Assembly: GCA_012837525.1 (NCBI GenBank)
Contig: DUQZ01000061.1
Coordinates: forward strand, 1 to 50,356
Direction of reading: 5' to 3'
From: Clostridiales bacterium
GTDB taxonomy: Bacteria > Bacillota > Clostridia > Christensenellales > Aristaeellaceae
Length of the DNA stretch: 50,356 nt
Shown here: positions 34,065 through 42,341 of the stretch, in pieces
Layout: every line of letters begins with the position of its first letter
Numbering within the stretch: the stretch's first letter is position 1
Notes under the pieces: model-generated
Told to the model about the DNA's origin: nothing
Databases searched by the model: none
The model's input: only the letters and a program-made list of their open reading frames with translations
Translations under genes and position numbers: made by a program

Positions 34065-34894
34065 GATGCGGTCTCTCCAAAGTCCTTGAGCCATTTGGCA
34101 GGTTGCACCACCATGGGCGTGTCAATCCCGTCGCCGGTGAAGGTCATCAGCGGCCATTCGGGCAGGTCGGTCAGCGGCTGCTCCCGCTCCTGCGCCAGCA
34201 TGAAGGTCAAACCGGCCACCTCGATGTTAAACTCCTTCATCAGGGTAATCATGCCCAGGGCGGTGCCGCCGTGGCGCATGAAGTCGTCCACAATCAGGGC
34301 GCGCTGCCCCTGCATCACCGCGCGGCGGGCCAGGGACATGGTTTCAATGCCGCCCTTGCCGTCAGGATAGCTGATGTTGACCGAGCTGCCCTCATACACC
34401 TTGCTACTGCGCCTTGCAATCAACAGCGGCACGTTGAGCGCCTCTGCCGTCATCATGGCAACCGGGATGCCCTTTGTTTCCATGGTGAGCACAAAACCCA
34501 CGTCCAGATCAAAGCAGGGCTGCGCCATGATGGTACCCATCCTGCGGGTCATGACGGGGTCTGAGAGAAGATCGGACAAATAGAGGTAGCCGCCGGGCAG
34601 GGCGCGGTCCGGGGTGTTTAAGGCATCCGCGATGCCCTGGATGAAGCTGTGCGCCTCATTCGCTGGCATCATGGGGCGGAAGCGCACGCCGCCGGCTGCG
34701 CCCGTCACGGTCGTCACCTCGCCCAACTCAAAGGTGGCCATCACGCGCTCGATCATCGCGATGTCCTCACTGATGGAGGACTTGGCCGCCTTGAACTGAT
34801 CACAAAACACCTGATAGGGGATGACCTTGTTGGGGTTGCTGGACAGCACCCTGGTCATGGCAATCAGCCGCTCGCCCCGTTTTACCTTCTCCAT
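34061..34894 (-). CDS. purR: Purine operon repressor PurR (Bacillus type)
   Basis: 277 residues from ATG 34894, eight bases after GAGG; GTG 34903 is too close to it. An N-terminal winged helix (about 1-75, SSNPNKVIPYQVFCDQFKAAKSSISEDIAMI) is joined to a phosphoribosyltransferase fold with the PRPP loop ALIVDDFMRHGGTALGM (about 200). In Bacillus this protein binds PurBoxes as a repressor and is released by PRPP. PurBox-like sites lie in its own promoter and before the NCS2 permease, and prs is nearby. It overlaps pth by four bases. Confidence 0.95.
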   Translation of the reverse strand: MEKVKRGERLIAMTRVLSSNPNKVIPYQVFCDQFKAAKSSISEDIAMIERVMATFELGEVTTVTGAAGGVRFRPMMPANEAHSFIQGIADALNTPDRALPGGYLYLSDLLSDPVMTRRMGTIMAQPCFDLDVGFVLTMETKGIPVAMMTAEALNVPLLIARRSSKVYEGSSVNISYPDGKGGIETMSLARRAVMQGQRALIVDDFMRHGGTALGMITLMKEFNIEVAGLTFMLAQEREQPLTDLPEWPLMTFTGDGIDTPMVVQPAKWLKDFGETAS

Positions 34895-34931
34895 CGCACT
34901 CACCTCGTTTGTGTTCCCTTCATGTTACCAT

Positions 34932-34976
34932 AAAACCGGTACGATTTCAGGGTTTTTATCAAAAAAGTTCGGGTTT
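34932..34976 (-). promoter_or_regulatory. PurBox upstream of purR
   Basis: On the minus strand AAACCCGAACTTT (34976-34964) matches 12 of 13 positions of AWWWCCGAACWWT. An inverted, degenerate partner on the plus strand, AAAACCGGTACGA (34932-34944), keeps the first seven positions; the gap is 19 bases. The strong box lies 70 bases before the purR ATG, consistent with autoregulation. It could also touch the divergent secreted-protein gene. Confidence 0.65.
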
Positions 34977-35028
34977 GTTTACAAATCAGAAAACAATGTC
35001 AGCCCCTCTGGCGGTATCCTTGTTTTGG

Positions 35029-35057
35029 TTGAAGGGACAAGGCATGTGTGATAGGAT
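35029..35057 (+). promoter_or_regulatory. Promoter of the secreted Ig-like protein gene
   Basis: TTGAAG (35029-35034), a 17-base spacer and TAGGAT (35052-35057), 29 bases before the ATG at 35087. Each box matches four or five consensus positions. Confidence 0.5.
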
Positions 35058-35086
35058 GTGAACAGAGAGAACCAAGGAGGTCAGCG

Positions 35087-36619
35087 ATGCGAAAACGCGG
35101 AATCAGCCTGTTGTGCGTGCTGCTGTTACTCATCGGCCTGGTGCCGGCCTGGGCTGCGGAATCCTACCAGTTTGCGGGGGTGAACGCGGCTGTCAGCCTG
35201 CCGGAGGGCGTGTACCAGCCTGTCTTGACACCGGAAAACTTAAAGGACAACGAAGCCTTCATCCAGCAGCAGGGGGGCACCCTGGCCGCCTGGCAGGCGG
35301 ATTTTGAGGCGCGCGGCATCCTGCTGCAGGCCTATGACACCGCCAATGACCGGGTGCTGGTCATCACCGCGCTACAGGACGTGGACGGCCAGCAGCTGTT
35401 TGACATCAACGAGCATGGCTCCGATGTCCGCGCGAAATACCGCCTCTCCCACGGGGCGACCGGCGCGTATACCATCCTGGGCTACCGCTATGACTCGGTC
35501 TCCTGGAAGAACTTTAAAAACATCGGCCGCTTCCTGCAACTGCGCTACTCCTACCGCTTAAACGGGGAGGTCGCCCGCCGCGGCTTCCAGCGCAGAACCA
35601 TCCGCAATGGCTACACCATCACGGTGGACATGCAGGTGTTTGGCCGGCAGCTGACAGCGCGGGACAACACGGCGCTTAACAAGGTGTTTGATACCTTCAC
35701 GTTCACCAGCATCCTGCCCGTGCCGCCCCTGCCCATCTCGCTGGATGAAACGGCCACCGCGCCGGTTGAAACCAGCAAGCCCAGCTTTGTCATGAAGGGC
35801 AAAACCAAGCCGGAGGCCAGCCTGCGCGCGGTGCTGATGTCCTTTTCAACCAGCGCCTCCAAGGTGTTTGAGACCAAGGCCAACAAGGCGGGCGTCTATT
35901 CCCTGCCCATTGATCTGCCCGGTGAGGACGTCTATGTGATGACCTTAACGGTGCAGTCCCCGGGGCTGGAGGATTTGAACCGCTCCTACAACATCCGCTA
36001 TCAATCCGGCCTCATTCCCGTCAGCATGACATCCGCGCCCTCGGGCGAGTTGCTGGATGACCAGTTTGTTTTGGCCGGCAGCACAACGGAAAGCAATGTG
36101 CGCGCCACCCTCAGCGTCAACGGGAATGAAACCACCAAAAACGTCGCCCGCAACGGCACCTTCAGCTTTACCTTTGACACCAAGGAGGAAGGCACCTACG
36201 CTATCCGCCTGGTGCTGACCAAAAAGGGCCTGCAGGACCGCGTGTTCAACTACACCGCCGTGCGGGTCTTAAGCCCGCTCGCGCGGGAGGAGCTGCTCAA
36301 AAAGAGCGCGCTGAGCCCCACCTATACCGAACTCATCCAAAACCCCAACATGTACGACGGCAAGATGCTGCACTACCAGGGCACCTTAATCGCCAAGGAA
36401 AACGACGCGGATGCCTGGGTCTTGCGCGTGGCCTTAAACAAAAAAGACGCCGGCTTTACGGATGTTTTGTACGTCACCTCGGATACCGATCCGGGCTTTG
36501 ACATCAATAAAGAGGTCAACATCTACGGGCTGATGGAAGGCATGAACGTCGCGCCGGATGCCCAGGGCAATGAGGAAACGCTGCCCCGGATCAGCCTGAG
36601 TTTGATGAGTGCGAAGTGA
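35087..36619 (+). CDS. Secreted Ig-like domain protein of unknown function
   Basis: 510 residues from ATG 35087, behind AAGGAGG. The signal peptide (1-22, LLCVLLLLIGLVPAWA) has a signal peptidase I end and no lipobox. Residues about 30-215 are an unrecognised alpha/beta region. Residues about 228-320 and 325-410 look like two bacterial Ig-like domains (FVMKGKTKPEASLRAVL ... FVLAGSTTESNVRATLSVNG) with matching strand spacing. Residues about 425-510 resemble an OB-fold tail (GKMLHYQGTLIAKE ... VNIYGLMEGMN). No sortase motif or membrane tail is seen, so it is free or held by binding to the wall. Function unknown. Confidence 0.8.
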   Translation: MRKRGISLLCVLLLLIGLVPAWAAESYQFAGVNAAVSLPEGVYQPVLTPENLKDNEAFIQQQGGTLAAWQADFEARGILLQAYDTANDRVLVITALQDVDGQQLFDINEHGSDVRAKYRLSHGATGAYTILGYRYDSVSWKNFKNIGRFLQLRYSYRLNGEVARRGFQRRTIRNGYTITVDMQVFGRQLTARDNTALNKVFDTFTFTSILPVPPLPISLDETATAPVETSKPSFVMKGKTKPEASLRAVLMSFSTSASKVFETKANKAGVYSLPIDLPGEDVYVMTLTVQSPGLEDLNRSYNIRYQSGLIPVSMTSAPSGELLDDQFVLAGSTTESNVRATLSVNGNETTKNVARNGTFSFTFDTKEEGTYAIRLVLTKKGLQDRVFNYTAVRVLSPLAREELLKKSALSPTYTELIQNPNMYDGKMLHYQGTLIAKENDADAWVLRVALNKKDAGFTDVLYVTSDTDPGFDINKEVNIYGLMEGMNVAPDAQGNEETLPRISLSLMSAK

Positions 36620-36672
36620 TGGACCTGATGAAAACCGAATATACATATGCGCAAAGACAGGGGGAGATGTAA

Positions 36673-37887
36673 ATGGTGGATAATTTTCTGTCGGAGTGGG
36701 GCGAAAACTTAAGCAACGTCCAGTACGGGCCGCTTGGCATCATCGCGATGCAGGGCATTGACGCCCTGGGCGCCAATGTCAACAATTACCTCCTGCGCTG
36801 GCGTGAATTGCAGGACTTGCAGGATGAGGAGTTTTATACCACGCCCGGTCACGGCCGGGAGGATTTCCTGATCGCCGCCTCCTGCCCGCGCTTTGGCACG
36901 GGGGAGGGCAAGGGTGTCCTGAAGGAAAGCGTGCGCGGCTACGACATCTACATCCTGGTGGATGTCTGCGCCTACAACATCACCTACCGGATGTATGACC
37001 TGGAAGTGCCCATGTCCCCGGACGACCACTACCAGGACCTCAAGCGCATCATCGCGGCCATCGCGGGCAAGGCCAAGCGGGTCAATGTCATCATGCCCAT
37101 GCTGTATGAAAGCCGCCAGCACCGCCGCAACACCCGGGAAAGCCTGGACTGCGCGATGGCGCTGCAGGAGCTGGAGGCCATGGGCGTGGCCAACATCATC
37201 ACCTTTGACGCGCATGACCCGCGCGTGATGAACGCTGTGCCCCTGTGCGGCTTTGAAAACGTGATGCCCACCTACCAGATGCTCAAGGCGCTGCTGCGCT
37301 CCGTGAAGGATCTGCAGATTGACAAATACAACATGATGGTCGTCAGCCCTGATGAGGGCGCGGTGCAGCGCAACATCTATTATTCCTCCGTTTTGGCGCT
37401 GGAATTGGGCATGTTCTACAAGCGGCGTGACTACACGCAGGTGGTGGCCGGCCGCAACCCCATCGTCGCGCATGAGTACCTGGGCGCCTCTGTGGAAGGC
37501 AAGGACATCATCGTGGCGGACGACATCCTCTCCTCCGGCGAGTCCATGCTGGATTTGGCCAAGGAGCTTAAAAAGCGCAAGGCCAAGCGCATCTTCTGCA
37601 TCGTGACCTTCGCGTTTTTCACCAACGGCATCCAGGAGTTTGAGGAGGCCTACCAGCAGGGCATCATCCACCGGGTGGTGGCCACCAACCTCACCTACCG
37701 CTCACCGGAATTGCGCGCCGCCAAATGGTTTGTCGAGGCCGACATGAGCAAGTATATCTCCTACTTAATCGCCACCTTGAACCACGACCGCAGCTTAAGC
37801 GCGCTGCTCAACCCCTACAACCGCATCCAGTCGCTGCTCACCCGCTACCGGGCGGAGCAGGCTGCCAGCGGCATCAGCCTGGTGTAA
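36673..37887 (+). CDS. prs: Ribose-phosphate pyrophosphokinase, long form
   Basis: 404 residues from ATG 36673, behind GGGGGAG. It makes PRPP from ribose 5-phosphate and ATP for purine, pyrimidine, histidine and NAD synthesis. Recognisable blocks: MPMLYESRQHRR (equivalent of the SRQDRK loop), ITFDAHDPR (metal ligands), VVSPDEGAVQR and the PRPP loop VADDILSSGESML. It is about 90 residues longer than classical Prs, with an N-terminal extension and a modified ATP loop, as in some clostridial forms. PRPP is also the effector of PurR, so it links to the purine control seen nearby. One base separates its stop from the next start. Confidence 0.9.
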   Translation: MVDNFLSEWGENLSNVQYGPLGIIAMQGIDALGANVNNYLLRWRELQDLQDEEFYTTPGHGREDFLIAASCPRFGTGEGKGVLKESVRGYDIYILVDVCAYNITYRMYDLEVPMSPDDHYQDLKRIIAAIAGKAKRVNVIMPMLYESRQHRRNTRESLDCAMALQELEAMGVANIITFDAHDPRVMNAVPLCGFENVMPTYQMLKALLRSVKDLQIDKYNMMVVSPDEGAVQRNIYYSSVLALELGMFYKRRDYTQVVAGRNPIVAHEYLGASVEGKDIIVADDILSSGESMLDLAKELKKRKAKRIFCIVTFAFFTNGIQEFEEAYQQGIIHRVVATNLTYRSPELRAAKWFVEADMSKYISYLIATLNHDRSLSALLNPYNRIQSLLTRYRAEQAASGISLV

Positions 37888-37888
37888 G

Positions 37889-38329
37889 ATGAACGACGAA
37901 AAAAACCGCAACACGGAGCAATTGCCCGCGCAGGACGCGCAGAAAAAGCAGGGCATCCTCTCCAAATCCATGGATTTTTTGCAGACCGCGAAGGAATCCA
38001 TCTCCGGAAAGGACCTGCCGCGCCTGGTGGAGGAATTCACCCAGGAGATGGTCATCGTCACAGAGGGCCTGTACGCGGATCAGGAAGCCCTGCGCACAGC
38101 CACCGCCCTGCAGGGCGAGGAGCAGGACAAGCTGTCCAACCGCCTGCGCGAGCAGGAAAAGCGTCTTAACGAGCTGGCAAAGAAGGTGGACAGCCTGCAG
38201 GCCCGCGCGGACAAGCGCGCCAAGCGCGACTCCGGCATGCTGCGCATCCTGCGGCAGATTACCTGGATCGCGGCCATCATCGGCGGCTCCTGGGTCATCA
38301 CCGCCTTGATCAAGGCTTTGGTAAAGTAA
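37889..38329 (+). CDS. Coiled-coil protein with C-terminal membrane anchor
   Basis: 146 residues, not recognised. The N-terminal third is polar. Residues about 70-115 form a coiled coil (NRLREQEKRLNELAKKVDSLQAR), followed by a basic stretch (KRAKRDSG) and one transmembrane helix at the C-terminus (ITWIAAIIGGSWVITALI). This tail-anchor layout would hold the coiled coil in the cytoplasm. The start is one base after the prs stop with no good ribosome binding site, so it is probably coupled to prs translation. The next gene also follows after one base. Confidence 0.75.
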   Translation: MNDEKNRNTEQLPAQDAQKKQGILSKSMDFLQTAKESISGKDLPRLVEEFTQEMVIVTEGLYADQEALRTATALQGEEQDKLSNRLREQEKRLNELAKKVDSLQARADKRAKRDSGMLRILRQITWIAAIIGGSWVITALIKALVK

Positions 38330-38330
38330 C

Positions 38331-38810
38331 ATGAAGTATCAAGACATGGTAGAAAACTACCAGCAGCGCAGCCGCGGCACGCTGACAGACAGCATCACCA
38401 CCGCCCTGTCCCATATGGATGAGGTGGGCGTCAGCCTTGGATTGATGGAAGACAGCGGCCTGATGGGTGAGTTGATGGGCACGCTCAGCGCGGGCCTGCC
38501 CTTTGTGGTCATCGCGGTGACGGAGCAGGGCAAGGTCATCCTGGGGCGCAAAACGCAAAAAGCCGCCCTGCAGGACGGCTCCTATCGCATGCTTAAAACA
38601 GGTGCGGGCCTGGCCGCGGGCGCGGCCGTAATGGCGGCTGGCCTGGGGGTATTGCCGGCCGTCCCGGTGGCGGTGTCCGTGCGCGTGATGCTGGACAAAT
38701 ACCGCAGCGGGATGCTGGTCGCCTACCGTGTCAAGCAGCGCACCCAGCGCTTGAGCGCCATGATTGACGCGCGCAACAAACGCTTGTCCCAGACGATTGA
38801 CCCCGTGTGA
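38331..38810 (+). CDS. Uncharacterised membrane-associated protein
   Basis: 159 residues, not recognised. It contains glycine-rich and alanine-rich helical stretches (LGLMEDSGLMGELMGTLSAGLP and AGAAVMAAGLGVLPAVPVAVSV), probably one or two membrane or membrane-surface helices, then a basic helical tail. The pattern recalls EcsC-like membrane-surface proteins, but the match is too weak to name. It is the third gene of the prs string. Its stop abuts the stop of the convergent PHP gene (TGATCA at 38808-38813) with no space for a terminator. Confidence 0.7.
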   Translation: MKYQDMVENYQQRSRGTLTDSITTALSHMDEVGVSLGLMEDSGLMGELMGTLSAGLPFVVIAVTEQGKVILGRKTQKAALQDGSYRMLKTGAGLAAGAAVMAAGLGVLPAVPVAVSVRVMLDKYRSGMLVAYRVKQRTQRLSAMIDARNKRLSQTIDPV

Positions 38811-39656
38811 TCAGGGCACCTCGTGCCACTCAAACAGCTCTTCATGCCGCCCTAACATGGCGGCTTTTTTATAGCCTGCTTCCTTCATCAGGGCGATGCC
38901 CGCGTCATAGGCGCTGTCCAAATATTTCGCCAAATGGCAGTCAGACGCCAGGATGACCTGCCCGCCCAGATCCCGCCAGGCGCGCAGAAGCGGCAGGGCG
39001 GGGTAGGGACCTTTGATGCCCGTGCGCGCCAGGGCACCCACGTTGATCTCCATCAGGTCACACCCGGTGATGGCCTGTTGCATGGCGCTTTGTGCCGCCT
39101 TGACATAGCGCGGGTGCGTTTCATCAAAGGGTTCCTTGCCTCTGTTATATTTGGTCAGCAAATCAAAATGGCCAATGATGTCAGGCTGTGTGCGCGCGAC
39201 AAATTCCCCCACCATCTGGTAATAGGTTTCCACCAGCGCGTAGGCGTCGCCCGCAAAGGCATCGGTGATAATCTGCTGCAATTGTTCAAAGCTTGAGTCC
39301 ACTGCCAGTTTGCTGCCGTCTGGCATCTGCATGTAATGCACAGAACCAATCACATACTCAAATTGGTTTTTGTCCGCCGTTGAATAATAATCCTGCTCCA
39401 TCCCCAGCCAGATTTTGATTTGGTCCTGATATTTTTCCTGCAGCCGTTTGATTTCCGTAATATAATCGGCCTCCCGCGCTTCATCCAGCGAATATTTCGG
39501 GTCAAAATCCTGCTTGGCGTGGCTGGAGAAGCCCAGGCTTACGAAGCCTTTTTGCAGGGCTGTTTGAACTATCTCCTCCGCTGTGCTGCGCCCATCACAA
39601 AACTGCGTGTGCACATGGGGGGAGGAGCGGGCGATCATCGGCGCTGCGCTTGCCAT
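38811..39656 (-). CDS. PHP-family phosphatase (histidinol-phosphatase-like)
   Basis: 281 residues. PHP metal motifs: HVHTQFCDGRST near the N-terminus, FSSHAKQDF, GMEQDYY, GSVHYM, IGHFDLLTKYN, and the final ASDCHLAKYL with the Asp-x-His pair. The arrangement matches HisK-type histidinol-phosphatases of Bacillota. The cluster has no other histidine genes, so a different phosphate monoester is possible. It overlaps the upstream inositol monophosphatase-like gene by 22 bases; a later ATG at 39638 (MIARSSPHVHT) would shorten the overlap to four bases. Confidence 0.88.
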   Translation of the reverse strand: MASAAPMIARSSPHVHTQFCDGRSTAEEIVQTALQKGFVSLGFSSHAKQDFDPKYSLDEAREADYITEIKRLQEKYQDQIKIWLGMEQDYYSTADKNQFEYVIGSVHYMQMPDGSKLAVDSSFEQLQQIITDAFAGDAYALVETYYQMVGEFVARTQPDIIGHFDLLTKYNRGKEPFDETHPRYVKAAQSAMQQAITGCDLMEINVGALARTGIKGPYPALPLLRAWRDLGGQVILASDCHLAKYLDSAYDAGIALMKEAGYKKAAMLGRHEELFEWHEVP

Positions 39657-40429
39657 GCCGCGTACTCCTTTTGCACGATGGGAAAGCCTGCTTCCTCACA
39701 AGCCGGGTTTGACACAAAGACGGCTGCCGGCGCGGAGAAATCCAGCGCATCGCCTGTGAAATTCAATGTTTTGAACACGCCGCCCGCCTCGGTTACCACC
39801 AGTTTGCCCGCCGCGTAATCCCAGGGGGAGAGGGAATACTCAAAAAACAGGTCCGCCCGCCCGCAGGCGATATAAGCCAGGTCCAATACGGCGGAGCCAA
39901 AGCGGCGGATGTCCGCCGTCTTTTTCATCAAGCTGGCAACCGCGCGGAAGGTGGCGTCCACCAGGCTCGCGTTATAGGGGGAGGTACCATAAAACACCAG
40001 CGCGCGCTCAAAGGGCGTGTCCGAGCAGCGAATGGGCTGCCCGTTCAGCCAGGCGCCCTTGCCCAGCTGCGCGGTAAATAGTTCATCCCGGTAGGGGTTG
40101 TAAATGCAGGCCAGCTGCACCTGTTTGTCCCGCACCAGGGCGATGGACACCGCGGAATGCTTCAGGCCATGGATGTAATTGAGCGTGCCGTCAATGGGGT
40201 CCACCACCCAGGTGGGCGCGTTGGTCAAGGGCTCATTTTCCTTTTCCTCCCCAAACAGGACGCTGCCAGGCAAAAGAGCCAGCAATTTCTCCTGCAGGAA
40301 ATCCTGGGTGGCTTGGTCGGCTTCGGTCACAAAATTGGCGTGGCCTTCCTTGGTGATAATGCCCTCAGGCGTCTTGTTGACCATGATCTGCGCGGCTTCT
40401 TTGATGATGTTTTCCAGCTGGTGCAGCAT
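39635..40429 (-). CDS. Inositol monophosphatase family protein
   Basis: 264 residues. The lithium-sensitive phosphatase signatures are present: FVTEADQATQDFL and FGEEKEN (metal-binding Glu), WVVDPIDGTLNYIHG (metal-binding Asp-Ile-Asp-Gly-Thr) and LSPWDYAAGKLVVTEAGG (C-terminal metal-binding Trp-Asp). The family includes inositol-1-phosphatases, SuhB and fructose-1,6-bisphosphatases, and sequence alone does not decide. It has an extended -10 promoter upstream (40461-40469) and is co-transcribed with the PHP phosphatase. Confidence 0.92.
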   Translation of the reverse strand: MLHQLENIIKEAAQIMVNKTPEGIITKEGHANFVTEADQATQDFLQEKLLALLPGSVLFGEEKENEPLTNAPTWVVDPIDGTLNYIHGLKHSAVSIALVRDKQVQLACIYNPYRDELFTAQLGKGAWLNGQPIRCSDTPFERALVFYGTSPYNASLVDATFRAVASLMKKTADIRRFGSAVLDLAYIACGRADLFFEYSLSPWDYAAGKLVVTEAGGVFKTLNFTGDALDFSAPAAVFVSNPACEEAGFPIVQKEYAAWQAQRR

Positions 40430-40460
40430 GTTTTCATCCTTTCATTGACGTAATGCCTTG

Positions 40461-40469
40461 ATTATAGCA
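40461..40469 (-). promoter_or_regulatory. Extended -10 promoter of the phosphatase pair
   Basis: On the minus strand TGCTATAAT (40469-40461) is a full extended -10, 32 bases before the ATG at 40429. In the divergent direction a TTGACG at 40446-40451 may belong to the ttcA promoter, but its -10 is unclear. Confidence 0.5.
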
Positions 40470-40510
40470 TGATATCCAATAAATACCCGATTTTAACTGG
40501 AGGATGACCT

Positions 40511-41374
40511 TTGAGCGAAAAACCCCGCCGGGACGAGATGGAGCACGCCCTCACCACCCGGTTTCGAAAACAGATCTGGAGCCCCTTTTTATCCGCGGTC
40601 AAGCGCTACCAGATGGCGCAGCCGGGGGATAGGATCGCCGTTTGCCTGTCCGGCGGCAAGGATTCCCTGCTGCTGGCCAAGTGCATGCAGACCTTGAAAA
40701 AATACAGCACAGTGCCCTTTGAGGTCATCTATCTGTCCATGGATCCGGGCTTCAGCCAGGAAAACCGCAAAAAAATGCTGGACGCCGCCAGTGCCATCGG
40801 CATCACGCCGGATGTGTTTGACACCGATATTTATGAGATCGTGGAAAGTGTGGCCACCTCCCCCTGCCATGTCTGCGCGGCCATGCGCCGGGGCTATCTG
40901 TACAAGGAGGCCAAAAAGCGCGGCTGCAACAAGATCGCCCTGGGCCACCACCGGGATGACGCGGCGGAAACCATCCTGCTCAGCGTGTTGTATGGCGGCC
41001 AGTTCAAAACCATGATGCCCAGGCTCAAGAGCGAAAACTATGAGGGGATGGAACTCATCCGCCCTTTGTATCTGGTGCGGGAGAAAGCCATCATCAACTG
41101 GCTTTCTTCAACAAACATCACCACCACCAGTTGCGCCTGCCGGGTCACCCGGTCTGAGGACGGCGGCAAGCGCGCGCGGGTAAAGCGGCTGCTTGCGCAG
41201 TTGGAGTGTGAGCAGTCCAACATCATCGACAACATCATCGCGTCCAGCGAAAACGTCAACCTGGCCACCATCCTCAGCCATAAGGCGCATGAAGGCGCGC
41301 CGTCCATTTCCTTCATGAAGCAGTTTTCAGATGAGGGTGATTCGGGTAAGATACCAGTTGACAGGTTGTTTTAG
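40511..41374 (+). CDS. ttcA: TtcA-family tRNA thiolation ATPase
   Basis: 287 residues from TTG 40511, seven bases after GGAGG; the nearby ATG 40504 is in another frame. The PP-loop CLSGGKDSLLLAK (about 45-57) adenylates the target cytidine. The Fe-S cysteines fit C-H-V-C in SPCHVCAAMRRGYLY and a third from SCACRV, where typical TtcA has PC-x2-C. LGHHRDDAAETILLS is the other conserved block. TtcA converts cytidine 32 of some tRNAs to 2-thiocytidine. The altered last cysteine motif leaves room for a related thiolase with other specificity. Confidence 0.85.
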   Translation: MSEKPRRDEMEHALTTRFRKQIWSPFLSAVKRYQMAQPGDRIAVCLSGGKDSLLLAKCMQTLKKYSTVPFEVIYLSMDPGFSQENRKKMLDAASAIGITPDVFDTDIYEIVESVATSPCHVCAAMRRGYLYKEAKKRGCNKIALGHHRDDAAETILLSVLYGGQFKTMMPRLKSENYEGMELIRPLYLVREKAIINWLSSTNITTTSCACRVTRSEDGGKRARVKRLLAQLECEQSNIIDNIIASSENVNLATILSHKAHEGAPSISFMKQFSDEGDSGKIPVDRLF

Positions 41375-41413
41375 AAACTTTACAATGCCACGCAACCAGA
41401 TCAGGAGGACAGC

Positions 41414-42274
41414 ATGGACAAAAAGATTGCGATTTTAGTGGATTCGGGGGCCGATGTTCCGCCGGCGTTTGTCAAGGAGCACAACATTTTTGTAGCGCCC
41501 CTGAAAATTATTTATAAAGACCGCGAGTATGAAGACCGCATCGACATCACGCCCCAGGAAATCTATGACCGCCTGGAGGAAGAGATTCCCACCACCTCCC
41601 TGCCCAGCACGGAGCGCGTGAACGCCCTGTTTGACCAGATGGTACAAGAGGGGTATGACACGGTGCTCATCATCACCATTTCAAGCGGGCTGTCCGGCAC
41701 CCACAACCTGATGCGGATGCTGGCGGAGCAGTACGGCAAGCTGGATTATCACATGCTGGATACCAAAAATATCGGCATCGGCGCGGGCCAGCAGGCAATG
41801 CTGGCTGCCGAGTTGATCAAAAACGGCGAGCCGCTTGAGGGCATCCTCAAAAAACTGCGGGAAAGCATTGAAAAATCCCACGTCTATTTCTGCCTGGATA
41901 CGCTGGAATACCTGGCCAAGGGCGGCCGCATCGGCAAGGTGTCTGCCATTTTGGGCTCCCTGCTCAAGATGCGTCCCGTCATCAGCTGCAATACTGACGG
42001 CATTTATGAGACGGTGGCCAAGGTGCGCGGCAGCGCGCAGGCTTTGGCCCGGACCATCTCCATCTCCGTCGCCGAGGCCAGCAAGCACCTGCGCTTCTCC
42101 GTCGCGGTCGCCCATGGCAGCGCGGTGGATGAGGCCAACCGCGTGCTGGAGGAGTTAAAGCGCAAACTGCCGCAGTGCGAGCGCTTCATCAAGACGGATA
42201 TCAGCCCTGCCCTCAGCGTGCACACAGGCCCCGGCATCATCGGCATCGCGGTGCAGGCACTGCCGGCCACCTGA
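41414..42274 (+). CDS. DegV family fatty-acid-binding protein
   Basis: 286 residues from ATG 41414, behind AGGAGG. Typical DegV features: ILVDSGADVPPAFV, the TSLPSTERVNALFDQM segment with the lipid-contacting Thr-Ser, IITISSGLSGTHN, DTLEYLAKGGRIGKV and VHTGPGIIGIAV at the end. DegV/FakB proteins bind a fatty acid and present it to the kinase FakA for membrane lipid synthesis. No fakA is in the window. It is ended by the terminator at 42289. Confidence 0.93.
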   Translation: MDKKIAILVDSGADVPPAFVKEHNIFVAPLKIIYKDREYEDRIDITPQEIYDRLEEEIPTTSLPSTERVNALFDQMVQEGYDTVLIITISSGLSGTHNLMRMLAEQYGKLDYHMLDTKNIGIGAGQQAMLAAELIKNGEPLEGILKKLRESIEKSHVYFCLDTLEYLAKGGRIGKVSAILGSLLKMRPVISCNTDGIYETVAKVRGSAQALARTISISVAEASKHLRFSVAVAHGSAVDEANRVLEELKRKLPQCERFIKTDISPALSVHTGPGIIGIAVQALPAT

Positions 42275-42288
42275 TTAAGACAACAAGC

Positions 42289-42328
42289 AAACGACCCATG
42301 CAGTTTGAACGCCGCATGGGTCGTTTTA
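42289..42328. terminator. Bidirectional terminator after degV
   Basis: AAACGACCCATGC (42289-42301) pairs with GCATGGGTCGTTT (42313-42325), a 13-base-pair stem, followed by TAGT on the plus side; the minus side reads TTTGCTTG. It serves the convergent degV and nucleotidyltransferase genes. Confidence 0.75.
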
Positions 42329-42341
42329 GTGTCGAACTATA

